A stretch of DNA of 64,000 nt from Corythucha ciliata (GCA_038030265.1 CM075937.1:26764198-26828197); one strand, 5' to 3'; counted from the stretch's first letter, positions 21,701 to 33,358 are shown. Made by a program: numbers and translations. The notes: generated by a model not told the origin, from the sequence alone.

Positions 21701-21870
21701 AGGAATGGAAATCGGACCATAGGTCATAGGACATTTTTTGTTGCAATATGAGTGTACAATCACCTTATTTATTGTTTCATTACGTTCAACGTACTCGTAT
21801 ATAGCTCGTGTAACGCAATTATCGTAATTTGTGGCCCTGGTGGATTAGCTTACGCTGTGTCCCGCAAATG
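18720..21870. other. Unassigned stretch with a two-copy tandem repeat
   Basis: I recognise no gene in about 3.1 kb. At 19437 and 19536 a block GCAGTAAAATTTGCGTTGG is repeated with a ~99-bp period, each followed by GGCGAGCG/GGCGACCAG-like ends. At 20788-20797 there is a G-run. The minus-strand frame 21215-20934 (93 codons) has no motif I can place. Confidence 0.45.
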
Positions 21871-21881
21871 AGTCATTCTTA

Positions 21882-22000
21882 AGCTGCGTCCACACTATGC
21901 CGAATCGAAAGCGAATGGAGTCGATCGACTTGAGTCGAATGAAAAGTCGACCAAGTGTGGAGGGTCAAAAAAGTCGATTCGGCATAGTGTGGACGCGGCT
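21882..22000. mobile_element. 119-bp PIF/Harbinger-type MITE
   Basis: Inverted ends AGCTGCGTCCACACTATGCC and GGCATAGTGTGGACGCGGCT are flanked by TTA on both sides (21879-21881 and 22001-22003), the 3-bp target preferred by PIF/Harbinger elements. It has no coding capacity and lies about 300 bp from the Harbinger genes. Cross-mobilisation by that family is possible but unproven. Confidence 0.8.
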
Positions 22001-22293
22001 TTATAGCGATTTCCATTCAACACACTACACAAAAGTGTGGTGCAGTGTCCTCTCCATAAACATAAATACACCACACGAGTGTATTTATCTTAAGTTGATT
22101 TCGACATTCAAAAAACAAATAACCTTGTGTAGAAAAGGTGCTTCACTTCACCAACTCATGATTTAATGGTGTCTTTGAGAAAAAAATATTGAAAACATGT
22201 GTCAGGGTTGCACTTTTTTTACACCGTAAAACAACGGAATCCTTCAGAACACTTGGATTGCATTTTTTTCCCCCTGTTCACTTCTCTATAAGC

Positions 22294-24436
22294 ATGCAAG
22301 TTGAAACTTTGGACGTTGAACTCTTCATTCACGAAGTTAAATCCCACCCAGTGATTTCAAGGATCGAAACAAAAAAAATGCGGCCTGGGTTGGCGAACAA
22401 ATAATTGAGGATTTCAGTGAGCAGTCGGACTCCAATAAATCGGGCACTAGTAAGTATTTTATTTTTATTTTTATCAAAAACGTCATAAAGGCAAACAAAC
22501 ACAAACATTTTTTAATTAAATTAAATTATTTTGCCATGCCACTCGACCTTCTTCACTAACGAAGTAGTCTGCAAAAGCATTTCTGATGCCAACTACTGTA
22601 GGGCCAACTCTTGCTTGATTAGCACTAGCAGGTGCACGAGTTTCATCTAGCCCAGTTATAGACAAGGTTTCGGCAAAGTTGTACCCATCCCTCTTTCTAA
22701 CGTAGTTGTGAAGGTGGCAGCACGTCTTCACTATTTCAATAGCCAAATTTTTATCAACATTTAACGGCCTGTGGAAAATTGTCCACTTATTTGACAAAAT
22801 GCCAAAAGAGCATTCCACGTATCGGCGAGCTCTGCTCAACCGATAGTTGAATACTCTTTTGATTTTTGTGAGGACTTTTCCTTTGTAGGGGCGCAAAATG
22901 TGGGTGGAAAGCCCAAAATCGTCGACGCGAACAAAAATGTATGGGAGATTTGGACCTGCAGTATTCGCTCGCCAGATTTTTATAAAATTTAGATTTCTCG
23001 AATATCGTACTATCTCCTTCTCTACCGAAACCTACATCTATGTAGGTAAAATTGTAGTTGGCATCAGTCACCGCAAACAGAACAAATGAAAAAAAATGTT
23101 TGTAGTTGTAGTACAGTGAGCCGCTTTTTGTAGGCTTCACAATTCTAATGTGCTTTCCATCTAAGGCACCGATGCAATGGGGGAAATTCGCACTTCTTTC
23201 AAACACTGATGATATTTCCAACAATTTTTCTGTAGTAAGAGAAGGGAAGCACTCTTCTTTTAGAACCCTCCATAGCTCCAAACAGACTTTCCTGATAATT
23301 TTACACAGCGTTGAGTGTCCAAGTCTGTAACTGTAATGCAGATCTTTTAGGTAACATCCGCTCCCCAGGAACCTGATAAAACTAAAAATGATAATTATTG
23401 TAATAATCCACTAATCATGTCCGAAGAAACTTGTTTGCCAAACAAAAGGCGCCGGTTCCTATCTGATGGGAAGTAAATTTCAAACCCACAAAATTTTTTA
23501 CTTCTCACCTGAAGTGGTTTAATTTGTTCGTCTATTATACGACTTTGTTCCCAAACTATGGTTCTTTTTTCAACGAAATGGACAAATTAAATTTATATTG
23601 AAAAAAGGACTATTATGCATGGTTGATATTAGGAGGTCCCCGTTACTATCTTTCCAAAATCGGCACTATATCCGATTAATATTACCGATTCGGTGATCAT
23701 TGTTTACTTTCGTATTCAGTTTAGATGATGTTAATGAAGTGGAAGAACCTGAAAGACGCGTACTCGCGAAACGTCAGAAGGAAAACGAAATCCGGCCAAT
23801 CAGCGGAAACTGGGCGCCATTACATAATATTCCAAACAATTGTCGTTTTTGGAGTCGTCTGTGTCATTAGCGGCCACTCAATCTACGTTAGATCCTCCGG
23901 AGACCACCGAATCACACGTGGACACCCTAAGAGAAGAAGGGGACGAATCACCAATTACGTCAAAAAATTCCCCATTTGTTTCATCGAATTCGAGAGGTAG
24001 AAAACGTCCGAGAGCTGTGGATGTGGAGGAGTCCCTACTGAAATTCATAAACACACCCGTGAAGGCTCCCGATGAAGACAGGGCATTTTTTGATTGCTTT
24101 CTACCAATGATTAAAACGTTTTCAAATGCTCAAAAACTAGACTTCAGAAGCGAGTTTATCGACATCATTAGAAAAATTAGTCGTCAGAATGAACCCCCGG
24201 TCCAATTTTCATCCCAATCATACCCATACCATCAGCAATACCCCCCATTTATTCCCATCAATCATCCACCACACTTTTCTTCTTCACCCTCACCTCTAGC
24301 CCATCCCCGCCACTTCTCTCAGATGCCATCTTCCAGTAACTCATCATCTTCAACTCATAGTATGCCGTCAAAATCACCGACAGCTTCGACTGACCTAAGC
24401 ACTTTGTTTGACAACCAATCTAATTTTACAAATTGA
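22294..24436 (+). pseudogene. Harbinger accessory MADF-BESS protein gene, two exons
   Basis: PIF/Harbinger elements carry a second gene for a Myb/SANT- or MADF-like DNA-binding partner of the transposase. Exon 1 (22294-22449) has LDVELFIHEVKSHPVI and, after a small shift, KNAAWVGEQIIEDFSE, the first two helices of a MADF domain. It ends ACTA|GTAAGT. Exon 2 starts near 23720 after TTTCGTATTCAG with KWKNLKDAYSRNV, completing MADF. Small indels near 23735 and 23830 shift frame. The frame from 23840 has LSFLESSV and a BESS-like motif (RAFFDCFLPMIKTFSNAQKL), then a Pro/Ser-rich tail ending at TGA 24434-24436. Its intron contains exon 2 of the transposase on the other strand. Confidence 0.75.
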
Positions 24437-24826
24437 TGGGATTTTTTCTAAATTGCATGTATTTTTCTCTGAATATTTAATTCTTGGTTCTTGCTTCTAG
24501 TTTGTATACTCACCTCAATGTCACTGCTATCATTTCCAACGGTGGTATCGGTGATCTCATGACAGTTTCCTTGCCTTGCAGAGCGTCGCTCATCCGGCCG
24601 GCCAATTCATCGAAGGTCCGTATCGACATACGAAAGTAATTGAAAAACTTCTCACTGTCTCTTCTTGGATCCATTAAACATGAATTGAAAGCCCCCTTTA
24701 AGAACCTTTCAAGATTGAAGGGATGAACCCAGTACTTTCTTTTACAAGCATACTCCCTATTTAAATACTTGTACGAAAAAATTGCAAAAATAACTTTTTT
24801 TTGCGCTGTTCGACACGGGAGTCCAT
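22516..24826 (-). pseudogene. PIF/Harbinger transposase, two exons
   Basis: The transposase is a DDE enzyme of the HARBI1 family. Exon 1 (about 24826-24514) carries KRKYWVHPFNLERFLKGAF and YFRMSIRTFDELAGRM, ending in VTL at a consensus donor (TTGAG|GTGAGT). Exon 2 begins at 23372 after TTTATCAG and continues RFLGSGCYLKDLHYSYRLG in phase. Catalytic blocks are IGALDGKHIRI (D), YIDVGFGREGDSTIF, the FVRVDDFGLS segment (second D), and RRYVECSFGIL (E). A frameshift near 22965 separates the last two thirds, and another in an A-run near 24800 affects the start. The 1141-bp intron contains MADF exon 2 in antisense. Otherwise it is nearly complete. Confidence 0.88.
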
Positions 24827-25126
24827 TGTGAACGATGGCTAACGAAAAACTGGCTGGAAAATGGTATACGCGCCGTTGCTACGTAGAAACATAATATGAA
24901 ACTGTCGCGGCGATAAATATCGCCGTTATCTGCGACACTTGTCGCTCGTGTGCACTTAGTGTGGGCCTTGGTATGTAACTTGTCACAATGGTTAGTTTTC
25001 CCGACTTCCAACATTTAATTCATTTAATTTTCACGGACTTGTAGTTTTCACAAGAATAAAAATCTGGACTTGGAATTTCTATAAAAAATATGGACTAGTA
25101 ATATTTTGGGGCGGATGACTACTTAC

Positions 25127-25910
25127 GAATTCAACTAAGTCAGGACCCATTATTCCTCAAAGAAACCCTCAAGGCATATGCGAAATGGAAAGCTACAAAT
25201 ATAAAAATCCACAACAATGTGCGACATTCCTTTCTCCGGACCATCGCCAAAATTGTTCAACTCATGAATGTAGAACACTCCGAGGACTGTTTTCTCGAGA
25301 GGAATTAATCATCATTTGAGATGGCTCTTAAAGATATGTGTGAGTGGAAGAAAGCGCCGAACGAAACTTACGCCACCCCTTCCGTAGTGGATCAGTATGG
25401 GCATTAGCAAAACTGGTGCATTTCCAATTTTCAGACGAGAGGTTGACAGAAAAGGCAGCCAAGGTAGTTTTATGGATGAAACTTTTTGACGATACTTTTT
25501 CTGATCGTCTGTCTCGAGAGGCACGAAAACAGGGCGACAGGAAAACGTTTGTTCAGCGTTAGGAAATCCCGGCCATGGATGACGTCTGCCTTATCATCGT
25601 TTTTTTTGCTGCTACGACAAACTACAAGAAAGTTTTTCTCTTAAAAACTTCACGGACTTGACAAAATTACTTCTTTTGAAACTATGTATCTTCAATAGAA
25701 AAAGAGTCCAAGAAGTAGACAGAAACTCGCTGATTGGCTTGATGGCAAAGAAATCGACAGAAACAGTGATGGATATTCAAGTGAACAAATATCCGTCCTA
25801 CGAACCGACAAAGGGAAAATATAGAAAAGTTGAAAATAAGAAATTACTTATTGACTTCTTCTCATTCAGTCAATACGGTCCTTTTACATTCTGGAAGCAT
25901 TGTTGAAATA
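25127..25910 (+). other. Degenerate coding-like stretch, family unknown
   Basis: Successive frames are open for 60-80 codons each: one to 25308 with KETLKAYAKWKAT and RTIAKIVQLMNVEHSED, one to 25561 with KLVHFQFSDERLTEKAAK, and one to 25904 with LTKLLLLKLCIFNRKR. The last resembles uncharacterised proteins that may carry a tyrosine-recombinase-like FNRRR motif, but I cannot assign it. It looks like the remains of one element gene. Confidence 0.35.
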
Positions 25911-25939
25911 AGTGAAATATTTGGGAGTTTCTAATTTGT

Positions 25940-26622
25940 GGATTCCACAAATGCTTGCGGATTCCAATTATGTGAAATGACGATAGAGACCTGCAAATTG
26001 ACACGTATACTGCTACTAGTATACGTACTTATACTTACTACGGTACTATACTAGTAGTATACGGTACTAGTATTTGTCCCCACAGGTCATGTTGCGGATT
26101 CCAAAAAAGCTTGCGGATTCCATATGTAAAATGACGATAGAGATCTGAAAATTGACACGTATACTGCTATACCATACCAGTAACTTTTAATGGCACTTCA
26201 CATGATAGTTACACAAAAGTACTAGTACTTGTCACCACAGGTCAAGTTGCGGATTCCAATAAAAGCTTGCAGATTCCATATGTGAAATGACGATAGAGAG
26301 CTGCAAATTGACACGTATACTGCTGTACCATACAATGGGCACAAGTGCTAGTACTTCTGAGTAACTATCACGTAAGTGCCATTAAAAGTTACTGGTATGG
26401 TATAGCAGTATACGTGTCAATTCGCAACTCTCTATCGTCATTTCACATATGGAATCCGCAAGCTTTTATTGGAATCCGCAACTTGACTTGTGGTGACAAG
26501 TACTAGTACTTTTGAGTAACTATCATGTAAAGTGCCATTAAAAGTTACTGGTATGGTATAGCAGTAGACGTGTCAATTTGCAGCTCTCTATCGTCATTTC
26601 ACATATGGAATCCGCAAATTAG
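25940..26622. repeat. Nested direct and inverted repeat cluster
   Basis: A ~160-bp unit (GCGGATTCCA, GTGAAATGACGATAGAGA, TTGACACGTATACTGC, CATACCAGTAACTTTTAATG, AAGTACTAGTACTTGTC) occurs about three times forward from 25942, 26096 and 26233. It then occurs twice inverted from about 26340 to 26622. The axis is near 26330. The result is a large imperfect palindrome of ~680 bp. Confidence 0.85.
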
Positions 26623-26639
26623 TACGTCCCGAAGTATTT

Positions 26640-27490
26640 TTCAGTGACAAGGACATTTTCCTGGACGTTAGCTATTTCATGAAAAATAAACCTGTCTACG
26701 AGGAACCAGTGAATTCAGATTTATTGAACATTTATGAAATCAAACGTGATTTACGCAAAACATCTATAAAAAAAATACACGTTTCGGAAGTAAATGTAAA
26801 ATTAATTAGACTTAATATTAACTTTTCAAATCAAGAAATGGAAAGGGTGTTTGTAGTTCCGTTGCTCCATTAAAACACGATCTTGTTATTACGTAATAAA
26901 TTCTAAGCCATATTTATTCGCATGAATATTATTTACGCACCATATGCCCCAGAAAAAGTACAACACCTTGTGGCTAGAAATGCCCAGGGAAAGGCTAGAA
27001 ATGCCCATGACCACTTAAACGTCATACCGCTGTTTTCTGGCAAGTTTCGTTTCAAAATTTGTTACTGAATCCGTAACAGATCGTCTGGCTGGATCTTGCT
27101 GCAGAAAATGTGTTATTGTTGTTCTTATATCCTTAGGCAAAGGATTTCAGATTATTTCTCGCCAGAAATATTTGACCAAGACTGGTCGCAGAAATTATAG
27201 CTAGATTCTGTTCCAGAAGCAGAAATGCTGGGCAGAATCTGTCGCAAAACAGAAGTTCTGGCTGAAACTTCTACCACGGAGGGGAAACAGCCGATACCTT
27301 GGCACATTGTTCCTGACTTGGAAGAATTATGTTTCCCAGGGATTTAAACTGGGCAAAAATTTGACGTTGCGAATAGATTAAGTTTTACGCCAACAGGACT
27401 AAATTGGAAGCTCACCATAGAAACAGACGCTCCTGTACTCCAGAACGGTTTTTTTCATGACGAAAAAGAAAATCGAGATGAGTGTTGTCA
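26640..27490 (+). other. Open frame of unknown type, then unassigned sequence
   Basis: From 26623 to 26873 a frame of ~80 codons stays open (VRPEVFFSDKDIFLDVSYFM, NIYEIKRDLRKTSIKK). I recognise no family. From 26880 on I see only short CAGAA-rich repeats. Confidence 0.35.
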
Positions 27491-27499
27491 ACTGCAAAT

Positions 27500-29180
27500 G
27501 TTTGCCTCAGGAAATGTAAAAGTAACGGGTCAAAATTTATGGTGAAGGATGTAAGGAATTCGAATTTCACTATCCCGATGCTATTCGTCACAACAATGGT
27601 TACAAATTTCTGAAGCGGATTAGGGGGTCTCCGGCGTATTGGGAGGATAAAAAAGGAACGTTTTGGCAATGATAAGGCAATTGGGAAAGCCCGCAATACT
27701 CTGCAGCAGAACTCCACTATCCCGAGCTCCTGGTTATATTGTATCGTATTCAATTTGACAAATCTATTTCAATCAGAGATGTTATGGAGTTGGATGATTT
27801 CACGAAAACAAAACTTGTCGAAGACGATCCTGTCGCTGTGTTGGGTATTTCGAGCAGAAAGATATCAATCTCATGAAAGTGCTTCAGAGCAATGCTGGTC
27901 CTTTACTAGAACATTTTTTTACTGACAATTACCAGAGAAGAGAGTTCCAAGCACGAAGATCAGTTCACACCCACTGTTCGAGATTCATCCCGTTTTCCCC
28001 ATCGAAACTCCCTCCTTTCCAAAATTTGTATATTTATATTTCATTCAATTGTTTATTGTTGTTCTTTTTAAAACATATTATGTTATTTTCATGTTTTTGA
28101 AATTTAATGCCTAAGTTGTATTGGCAATACTTAAAATCTTGGATAAAGTATTATGTTGATTTTCAATATTGATACTTCAGACGGTTTAGTAAACGGAGCG
28201 CGTGGAGTACTTGAGCGGATCACTCCAAATAAAGATCCTCGCTACCTTTGGTGGGTTTGTTTCGACTTTGGTGAAGAAAGGGTGGGGCGAAAACTTTGGT
28301 TCCTATTAGTCGAAGCACTGTTCAAGTGAGTCTTTCAAAGAAAATTGACTATCGATCTTCTCGAACCCAATTTCCTATTGTTCCTGCCGAGGACAACTCA
28401 TAAATCACAAGGGCAAACGTATGACAGCGTCTATTTATATTTCACAAAAATTCGAGGAATTCAACGCTCCATATGTTATACGTTGCTCTCAGTCGCGTGC
28501 GTCACCTCACTGATCTTTACATTGTAGAAAATTTCAAGCCACCAAAGGAACCGTTGGAATCAGATCCCGTTTTAAATGCTATGAGCGGCTTGGGAGAAAA
28601 TAAATCCCTTGACCTCTCGTTTCCGAAAATGTTTGCTGGATATACATTAAAAATAATTTACCATAACTGCAGGTCGCTCAAGGCAAACGAAAAGTACATT
28701 CGATGCGATCCCTGGTATTTACTAGGAAATTTGATTATTTTTTCCGAGACTAATTTTTCAAACACTGACAACTTTTGTCTTGATGCGCACTGTGAACTGT
28801 TTCGAAGCGACGCATTTGGGAAATGAACTGCGGGTAAAGGATTACTGGTTCTTTTCAATAATAAATTCATGTCTAAAGTGAATTTAACGTTTTAATAGGC
28901 TTTCGGTCAGTCAGAGCCATTTCGGCACGTTGATAATTTCTTTTCATAACATTCGCATTGTTTCTGGTTATAAATCTCCGAAATTTCCAATGTCTAACTT
29001 CAAGAAAGCCTTAATTTCGCTACTCGAGCAATATGACTCAACTATAGTCTGTACACTTGGTGATGGACTCTCGAACGTGTTGCTTCATTTCGATAGTTCG
29101 ATTTGTTCACTCCCACCAAAAATATTGAAGAACTCATTGTTATTATTTTCCCCGAAGAGAACTAGATGGGCGATGTAGCG
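27500..29180 (+). pseudogene. Helitron/Helentron remnant: Rep-side, helicase, endonuclease
   Basis: Rolling-circle Helitrons encode a Rep nuclease with a conserved N-side domain and a PIF1-like helicase; the Helentron type adds an endonuclease. In order: GYKFLKRIRGSPAYW and, in shifted frames, AELHYPELLVILYRI and LVEDDPVAV mark the Helitron-like N domain (27590-27930). After a deletion, FNIDTSDGLVNGARGVLERI (28155), THKSQGQTYDSVYLYF and YVALSRVRHLTDLYIV are the last PIF1 helicase motifs. Then LKIIYHNCRSLKANEKYI, IIFSETNFS, IVSGYKSPKFP and TIVCTLGDG fit an exonuclease-endonuclease-phosphatase domain. Frameshifts and stops are numerous. Rep catalytic motifs and the helicase ATP-binding loop are missing. 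Confidence 0.82.
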
Positions 29181-29270
29181 GATGAAAATGGTTACCAAGT
29201 GACCGAAACCGGTCCTGTCAAATAAAGAAAAACATCGCGGAGAGGCGTCCTCTTAAAGTTTTTTTATTTA

Positions 29271-29477
29271 AGGCCGGTCGTCCAAAAGCGTCTTTGAGCG
29301 GCGCTACAACGCGCGGCAACGAGCGACAACGAGCGTACATACAAAATGACTTAAATTGAATTCACTGCAGCTAAGCCTGCAGTGGACGAAGTCACATTCA
29401 ATTTGAGCCTTTGGGATGTACGCTCGTTGTCGCGCGTTATAGCGCCGCTCGAAAACGCTTCCAATGGACGACAGACC
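29271..29477. repeat. Foldback MITE, GAGCGGCGCTACAACG family, copy 1
   Basis: Arms GGCCGGTCGTCC...AGCGGCGCTACAACG and CGTTATAGCGCCGCT...GGACGACAGACCT are inverted, with CAACGAGCGTACAT/ATGTACGCTCGTTG nearer the centre and CACTGCAG...CTGCAGTG at the middle. Copies lie at 37039-37219 and 38773-38905. No coding capacity. Confidence 0.85.
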
Positions 29478-29549
29478 TAATTGAAGAACTCAACAAAAAC
29501 AACTTTTACTGTGGGCACTATGGTTACGAATAGACGCTACACAGTGATC

Positions 29550-29649
29550 ATTTGTTGTAAAATTATTCCCGGTGCATTATTTTTAGGAGAAGGGGGAAAA
29601 TTTGTTGTAAAATTATTCCCGGTGCATTATTTTTAGGAGACGGGGGAAA
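29550..29649 (+). repeat. 50-bp tandem duplication
   Basis: TTTGTTGTAAAATTATTCCC starts at 29551 and again at 29601. The two units differ by one base near the end (GGAGAA versus GGAGAC). Confidence 0.95.
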
Positions 29650-29799
29650 GGGGAAGCTCTTTCCACTAAATTTAAGGGCGGGCGAGAATTGATCTTTAAC
29701 GAATGGATATCGCATGCTGAAAAGGGTTTTAATGGATTGATGTGCTGGTAAGGAGCCAATTAAGTTCGGCCAAGAAAAATTTTCGAGGTAAATCAAGTT

Positions 29800-29942
29800 A
29801 AGCTCGGTGCACACGATGCATTTTTTTGAAGCATGATGGCCTGCCTGTTCTAAAAAACATCCGCTCACTGATGGGGATCATATGTTTTTTTTCACCATGC
29901 AAGTAAACATGCTTCGAAAAATGCATCGTGTGCACCGAGCTT
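29800..29942. mobile_element. 143-bp MITE, AGCTCGGTGCACACG family, copy 1
   Basis: Inverted ends AAGCTCGGTGCACACGATGC and GCATCGTGTGCACCGAGCTT are flanked by TTA/TTA if the element is taken to start at AGCTCGG. That fits a PIF/Harbinger-type target. A close inverted copy lies at 41541-41684. Confidence 0.85.
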
Positions 29943-29974
29943 TACTTTAGACACCGTTAGATTTTTCAAGTAAA

Positions 29975-31642
29975 CAGGGTGTAACGGAAAAGTCTGGCAT
30001 AAATGAAATGGGTGATTCTTGGTTACATTTGGAACCAAAATGACCCTATACACCATGGTCTGATTACTTATGGTTTTGGAGATAATCGGGGTTTTCCTAA
30101 TTTTTAATGTACCCACGGTTTTCCTAATTTTTAATGTACCCACGGTTTTCCTTAGTAAATCGTCTGTACCTGATGAAAAAATGGTCTCATTGAAATTTAA
30201 AAGAAGCCATTGGAAAGAGCACTAAATTCTCTGTAGGATTGGATATTTTCATCTCTAAATCGATCAATATTTAAATGCTTAAATTGCTGCTGAACAGACA
30301 ACTTCTTAGATTTCCAGAAAACTCCTAGTCTTTCAGCCAGCTGTCAATTCTTTTATGGCCCTCGTAGGAAGTGTCAAAAATTATTAAAAACTTCTACTGT
30401 TTGTCAGCTTTCGAATGGCCTGCTTAGTTCTGGATTATTCTTTTTTTCTTCCGAGATAGAAGCAAAAACGCGGGAAAAAAACACCAAAAGTATCCGTTTT
30501 TAAGCATGCCTTCAGGTAAGGCAATTGCTTCCGCGAGCGCGCCCTCGGCCTCTCCAGTTCATGGTGATTGTAATGCGGTTGGTGGTGGATGTGGGTGTTA
30601 TTTATTGCTTCCGAGCTACGGAAGCATTGTTTTCACTTTTAGGAAATATTTTTTTCTTCTTCTTTAAAATCGAAATTTCCACTTGCATTTCACGTTTTAT
30701 ACCTTCCTGAACAATTTCGGTTTCGTGTCTGTCTGTCTGTCCGCAAATCCTTGTAACAAGCATATCTTCCATAGTTTTTATCCGAATTTGATGAAATTTT
30801 CAGGAAATATATGTGTTGGCTAGCAGAGGGTCCCCTATCAATTTCGTCAAAATCGTACAAGGGGGAGGGGGTGAAAAGAGAGGAAGCACTGTGCTATAAT
30901 CATTAGCAGACGTTTTTTTATTCATTTATTTGCACAATCACATTTCTTAACAAACAATAATTGTTTATTTTATTGTTTTATTATTTCAATAATAGCGGAA
31001 TCCAACCCAAGGCTCCATCCAAGCCTCATAACTGGAATTTGTAACTAACTGAAGAGGCCGAGGGCGCGCTCGTGGAAGCAATTGCCTTGCCTGAAGGCGT
31101 GTATAAAAACGGATACTTTTGGGGACTTTTTTTGTGCGTTTTTGCTTCTATCTCGGGAGAAAAAAAGAATAATCCAGAACTAAGCAGGCCATTCGAAAGC
31201 TGACAAACAGTAGAAGTTTTTAATAATTTTTGACACTTCCTACGAGGGCCATAAAAGAATTGACAGCTGGCTAAAAGACTAGGAGTTTTCTGGAAATCTA
31301 AGAAGTTGTCTGTTCAGCAGCAATTTAAGCTGCTTTACAGACAGCTTTAACAGATACAGAGCTTTAAGCTTAAATATTGATCGATTTAGAGATGAAAATA
31401 TCCAATCCTACAGAGAATTTAGTGCTCTTTCCAATGGCTTCTTTTAAATTTCAATGAGACCATTTTTTCATCAGGTACACACGATTTACTAAGGAAAGCC
31501 GTGGGTACATTAAAAATTAGGAAAACCCCGATTATCTCCAAAACCATAAGTAATCGGACCATGGTGCATAAGGTCATTTTGGTTCCAAATGTGACCAAGA
31601 ATCACCCATTTCATTTATGCCAGACTTTTCCGTTACACCCTG
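29975..31642. mobile_element. Long-TIR element of the CAGGGTG family (1.67 kb)
   Basis: The left end CAGGGTGTAACGGAAAAGTC is mirrored by GACTTTTCCGTTACACCCTG at the right. Inverted similarity extends about 570 bp inward to GAGGCCGAGGGCGCGCTCG. The left arm has a 27-bp tandem doubling (GGTTTTCCTAATTTTTAATG). The central 500 bp hold a TGTC microsatellite at 30727-30740 and no transposase. Confidence 0.85.
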
Positions 31643-31835
31643 TAGAACGCTTGGTGTCCAATATGAAGCACACCTCCCACGTGGTTTGGGTGAAAGGTGT
31701 TCCGAGTTGGGCCTACCAAGAGTTTACTTCATTTTCCTAGTCGCATAATATGTTTGTTTCTAATTCCAAAATGTGCAATTAATTATGTCGCTAATTTATG
31801 TTTTATTGTTTGAAAAATTACCCTATTTTAGTATA

Positions 31836-33358
31836 CAGGGTGGTCGGTTTTGAGATGCAAAAAAAAAATTGGGTAATAGTACACCAAAAATGGGATAAAA
31901 AAGTCCTATTCGGATAGTGGCCTATCTCTTTTGCTTTCGAGTAATGATTTTTTTAGTGATTTTTATGCGCAACTGTATTTTTCGCCGAAAAACTGTTATT
32001 TCTCAGCTTCTACTTCACGTTTTTCCAAAAGTGATGGCAGTTTTGTAATCTACGAAAATTTTCTACGGGATGAACGCAAAATCAATATTCTAAATTGTCA
32101 TAAACGCCTAAAAACGTAACGTTTTCGTTGCGTTAATGCAAAAAAACCAAGAATTTGACATCACAAAACAATTTACTGTGTCACCAAAAATGTCTTCACA
32201 CGTTGTCAAACGACATAAAAACTTCTCCGTTTTCCCAGCTTTCCAACGGTGTACTCGAAAGTGGAATTATCTCCCTCCTTCGACGAGAAAATTCGAAAAG
32301 AAGCGAAAAAGTCATACATTTTGGGCTAAAAATGTCAATAATAACAGGTGCGAAAATTCAATTGTTTGGCTCTCTTTCTTGAGAAATCCAAGCTCTGGCA
32401 CTATAAAAATTAAAATGTATTGCATTTGACGAATAAACAACAAACAAACAAATTAATAAAATGGACGAAGAGGTGTGCGAATTTAGGGCGTCTGTTGGAT
32501 TTTTATGGGGTCTGGGCTGGGATCGTCGGAGACCGAAATCACCGTCTTGCTGGAAAATAATTTGTTCCCTCAGCTCTGGGTCCATTCCGTCAAGAAGACG
32601 TGGCAATTCGACTTGCAGGAAATGCAGGTAGCCTTGCCCCGTTCCTTCAAAGAAATGTGGGCCTATTAATCGGTCTCTCCGACCCATAAAAAACCAGCAG
32701 ACGCACTAAATTCGCCCACCTCTTCGTCAATTTTATTAATTTGTTTGTTTGTTGTTTATTCTTCAAATGCAATACATTTTAATTTTTATAGTGCCAGAGC
32801 TTGGATTTCTCAAGAAAGAGAGCCAAACAAATGAATTTTTGCACCTCTTATTATTCACATTTTTAGCCCAAAATGTATGACTTTTTCGCTTCTTTTCGAA
32901 TTTTCTCGTCGAAGGAGGGAGATAATTCCACTTTCGAGTACACCGTTGGAAAGCTGGGAAAACGGAGAAGTTTTTATGTCGTTTGACAACGTGTGAAGAC
33001 ATTTTTGGTGACACAGTAAATTGTTTTGTGAAGTCAAATTCTTGGTTTTTTTGCATTAACGCAACGAAAACGTAACGTTTTCAGGCGTTTATGACAATTT
33101 AGAATATTGATTTTGCATTCATCCCGTAGAAAATTTTCTGTAGATTACGAAACTGCCATCACTTTTGGAAAAACGTGAAGTAGAAGCTGAGAAATAACAG
33201 TTTTTCGGCGAAAAATACAGTTGCGCCTAAAAATCACTAAAAAAATTATTACTCGAAAACAAAAAGAGATAGGCCACTATCCGAATAAGACTTTTTTATC
33301 CCATTTTCGGTGTACTATTACCCAATTTTTTTTTTGCATCTCAAAACCGACCACCCTG
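31836..33358. mobile_element. Deleted Tc1/mariner element with ~600-bp TIRs
   Basis: TA-CAGGGTGGTCGGTTTTGAG and CTCAAAACCGACCACCCTG-TA bound the element, and the arms match for about 600 bp. Between them (32690-32458, minus) a transposase fragment reads RLIGPHFFEGTGQGYLHFLQ and IIFQQDG, the region before the second catalytic Asp of mariner-like enzymes. This is homologous to the intact frame at 45493-46611. Both flanks of the catalytic core are deleted, so it is nonautonomous. Confidence 0.88.

Noticed and set aside
25658..25906. Tyrosine recombinase (Crypton-like) from FNRKR
   Set aside because: One Arg-containing motif is not enough; the His-x-x-Arg and Tyr boxes were not found.
29185..29220. 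GACCGAAACCGGTCC as a further hammerhead
   Set aside because: The ACCGGU stem III part is present but the upstream box reads AUGAAAA; kept only as possible decayed PLE debris.
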